Below are positions 62,016-64,000 of a DNA stretch of 64,000 nt, piece after piece. The DNA comes from Chondrus crispus. Lineage: Eukaryota; Rhodophyta; Florideophyceae; Gigartinales; Gigartinaceae. The notes beneath the pieces were generated by a model. It saw only the letters and a list, made by a program, of their open reading frames with translations, searched no databases and had not been told where the DNA came from. Made by a program: the position numbers and the translations under genes. The stretch covers positions 1 through 64,000 of the forward strand of contig NW_005179081.1 in NCBI RefSeq assembly GCF_000350225.1, in the 5' to 3' direction. Every line of letters starts with the position of its first letter. The stretch's first letter is position 1.

Positions 62016-63057
62016 TGTAGTGCAATGCGCCTGTCAGGCAGAGACCGCGGTCCGATGGTCCAGCAAAAACAACAACAGCAACAAAAAGAAGAACTGCCAA
62101 CGGCACAGCGCTACGGAGTGTCCGACTCTCCCTTCTCCGTTTAAACGAGCTTGCGACTCGTAGTAGCTCAGATCCCTGATGGGGGGGCACTGAGAAACGG
62201 CCCGGCCCGGAATCGATGTGGTAGAGACTTGCGAAGAGAACTGCTCGACGAGTGTGGGGTGGGGCGTGTACGTAGGTACCCCGGTTCCACTGGGTTGTAA
62301 GGCCAGTGCTCGTTGAGCTTCTTCCACACCTTGTGACGGGACTAGGCCTTCGACGGGGGCGTCGCAACGCAGCCCGACGGGATGAAATGAAAGTAGCAGC
62401 GCTACACCAACTGTGCCGCCCGATGGCTCGAAACACCTTCACCGGTTCGGTCGCAACCGAGGTCGATGGCACCAACACTGGCTTGTACACACGACAAAGC
62501 CCTTCGAGGGAGACGTCTTTGCAACAGTCTCCGTCGTAAATTGGGTCACAGTAGCAGCGCTACGTCAACTGTGTCGCCCGATGGGCAAGACACCTACACC
62601 GGTTCGGTCGCAACCAACACCAATGGTACCAACACAAGATAAGGGAAATAGGTAGATTTAGAGATAGAAAAGGATAGGGAAATAAAGGAAAAGGAAAGGG
62701 AACCCCCGAGCGCACAGGATAAAGTAATCTGTAGTAAACGGGAATGCTTTGTGAAAGACGGACTTCGACCAAGGCGATATCAGACTCTGGCAACTCGGGT
62801 TACCTTTAATGACTTAGTGGTAAGCGGGCTAAGGTATATATCGCCCGCAGGAGCCACTACAGTAGCTCGCGGCGGTAGATCCTAGATCTAATCTAATGTC
62901 AGCAAAATTAATGCCAACTAATTAACTAACTAAAATTAAATAATTAAAAATTAAACTGTGCAATTCTTCACACGTGTGTTCCCCAACCCGGACTACTTAT
63001 CATATCCAATTATTTTCCTTTCACTTCACCCCTTGTAGAGCCCTATATTGCACTACA
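62016..63057. repeat. LTR, family B (1042 bp), no target duplication
   Basis: Ends TGTAGTGCAATG and ATTGCACTACA as in the other two copies, but the flanks ACGGG and TATCC do not match. It may be one LTR of an element that was recombined or truncated, joining unrelated flanks. Confidence 0.75.
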
Positions 63058-64000
63058 TATCCCCCTTCTGAGCGCCCTTGTACAGCGCCAAGCCATCGTA
63101 TAATCTCCTGCCGTCTCCATCCTTCTCAACCGTCAATCACTCTGCGCGGCAAGCTGACAAGGGTAAGACGAAACATCATGTCTCCGCCTACCTCAGAGGG
63201 TACCGTCGATATTACCAACAAAACGGCCCCGGCGTCGGTTATTCGTGAGGCTCTTCTGAGCCTTGGGAACTCCTCCCTGTTCCCCGTTTACCGTCTGTTT
63301 CCAACGTATCCGCTCCGGCCTTCCATCCTGGGCGCGACCCCTTTGCTCCTGTGGCCAGTCAGTTCCCTTCTCTCGAGCTCCTACAAGACAAACCCATGCG
63401 GCAATATCCCGCTCTATTCGCTACTGCGAAATGGTTTTCTGTAACTGGTGTGCGAGATCTTGTCGAAATCGATCGTTCCTTTGCTGATGGCGCTGGCATG
63501 TTACCTGGAAAACGCCCCCTGCAAGCCATTCAATCGTACGACTGGTTAGCCCGAATTGCTATTCCTCTGCTTCTTTCCGATCGGACTTCCCACGTCCTGT
63601 CCCTTCCAAGAACCGATCGGTGACACTTAATTAGCTGCGTCGTAACGAACTCTGAAATAAAGTGTCCTGCATGCCCCTCTGTTGTTCTCAACTTCCTCCT
63701 CTTTTTCTTTCACAATTTTCCTTCTCTTTTTCCATGTCAATATTTCCTCCTTTTCATCCTAGCCTGTGTCCTCAATTTTTCCTACCCTTTCTCTTCTCCA
63801 TTTCGCCCTCCTCTTCCTTCGCTCGGCGTTCGTAAAACGCGACTCGTTACATGCTTGTACAGTTCTTTCGCGTTGCACGACATGTTACCTTTTTTCGACA
63901 TCGCGGTTGGAAGTGTGCTGGCGACTTCGCTATATGGTCCGAGCTTCAGGTCCATGCTGACGTCAAACATACCATGAAAATACTGAACTGGTGGCGGACG
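63058..64000 (+). other. Unassigned region after the family-B LTR
   Basis: Plus-strand frames at 63178-63444 (88 codons, starting MSPPTSEGTVDITNKT) and 63351-63623 (90 codons, with FATAKWFSVTGVRDLVEID and LPGKRPLQAIQSYDWLARI) overlap in different frames. The second has a protein-like composition. They could belong to an element whose LTR is 62016-63057 or to a host gene continuing past the edge. I recognise neither. From about 63660 the sequence is pyrimidine-rich (TTCCTCC, TTTTCTTTC) without features. Confidence 0.4.

Noticed and set aside
1-64000. tRNA and rRNA genes
   Set aside because: No cloverleaf-compatible B-box with paired acceptor ends, nor rRNA-like conserved stretches, were found by eye; a tRNAscan or Rfam run would be decisive.

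Overview
The window is eukaryotic nuclear DNA. It is dominated by nested transposable elements of several classes, with a few compact host genes between them. The host genes are large and mostly intronless (1048 and 1520 codons in single frames). The one intron I can place is 96 bp. One gene resembles a plant chloroplast FMN hydrolase, so the host is probably an alga. Long intronless genes set among dense LTR elements fit a florideophyte red alga of the Chondrus type, but that assignment is inference. Two 100-base assembly gaps are present (14650-14749 and 35190-35289).

Layout. 1-2209: 5' part of a minus-strand LTR element (LTR family A). 2210-4227: truncated pogo/Tigger-like transposase and two MITEs. 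5048-10327: host block with glutaredoxin (-), FMN-hydrolase-like HAD phosphatase (+) and a PP2A B''-type regulatory subunit (-). 11131-12014: internally deleted Tigger-like transposon with TA target duplication. 12446-16810: tyrosine-recombinase (YR) retrotransposon with terminal direct repeats. 16856-17228: MITE. 17243-23284: decayed Ty3/gypsy chromovirus with both LTRs and target duplication, carrying a family-B solo LTR. 25186-34089: nearly whole second Ty3/gypsy element whose two LTRs are unrelated. 34090-35136: LTR inside LTR. 35290-37474: LINE with C-terminal REL-type endonuclease. 38094-41831: PIF/Harbinger element whose Myb-like gene is split by a solo LTR. 41921-52057: second host block with an unassigned 803-aa protein, a multipass membrane protein and a SEN1-type helicase, all minus strand. 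53609-56312: second PIF/Harbinger element. 56398-57623: YR remnant. 57624-63057: LTR-family-A element with a nested family-B solo LTR, ending at another family-B LTR. 63058-64000: unassigned.

How parts relate. The host genes suggest no shared pathway; they are ordinary housekeeping functions (redox, flavin metabolism, phosphatase targeting, RNA/DNA helicase). The elements form an insertion record: solo LTRs with exact 5-bp duplications lie inside a Harbinger gene, a chromovirus and a gag region, and one LTR lies inside another. I found no CRISPR, bacterial operon, rRNA or tRNA gene, and no convincing wholly new system. The most unusual points are the mismatched LTRs of the 25-34 kb element, the two Harbinger elements with palindromic subterminal iterons, a perfect 24-bp-arm hairpin at 53182-53251, a perfect 56-bp palindrome at 18789-18844, and a primer-binding-site motif shared by three LTR elements.
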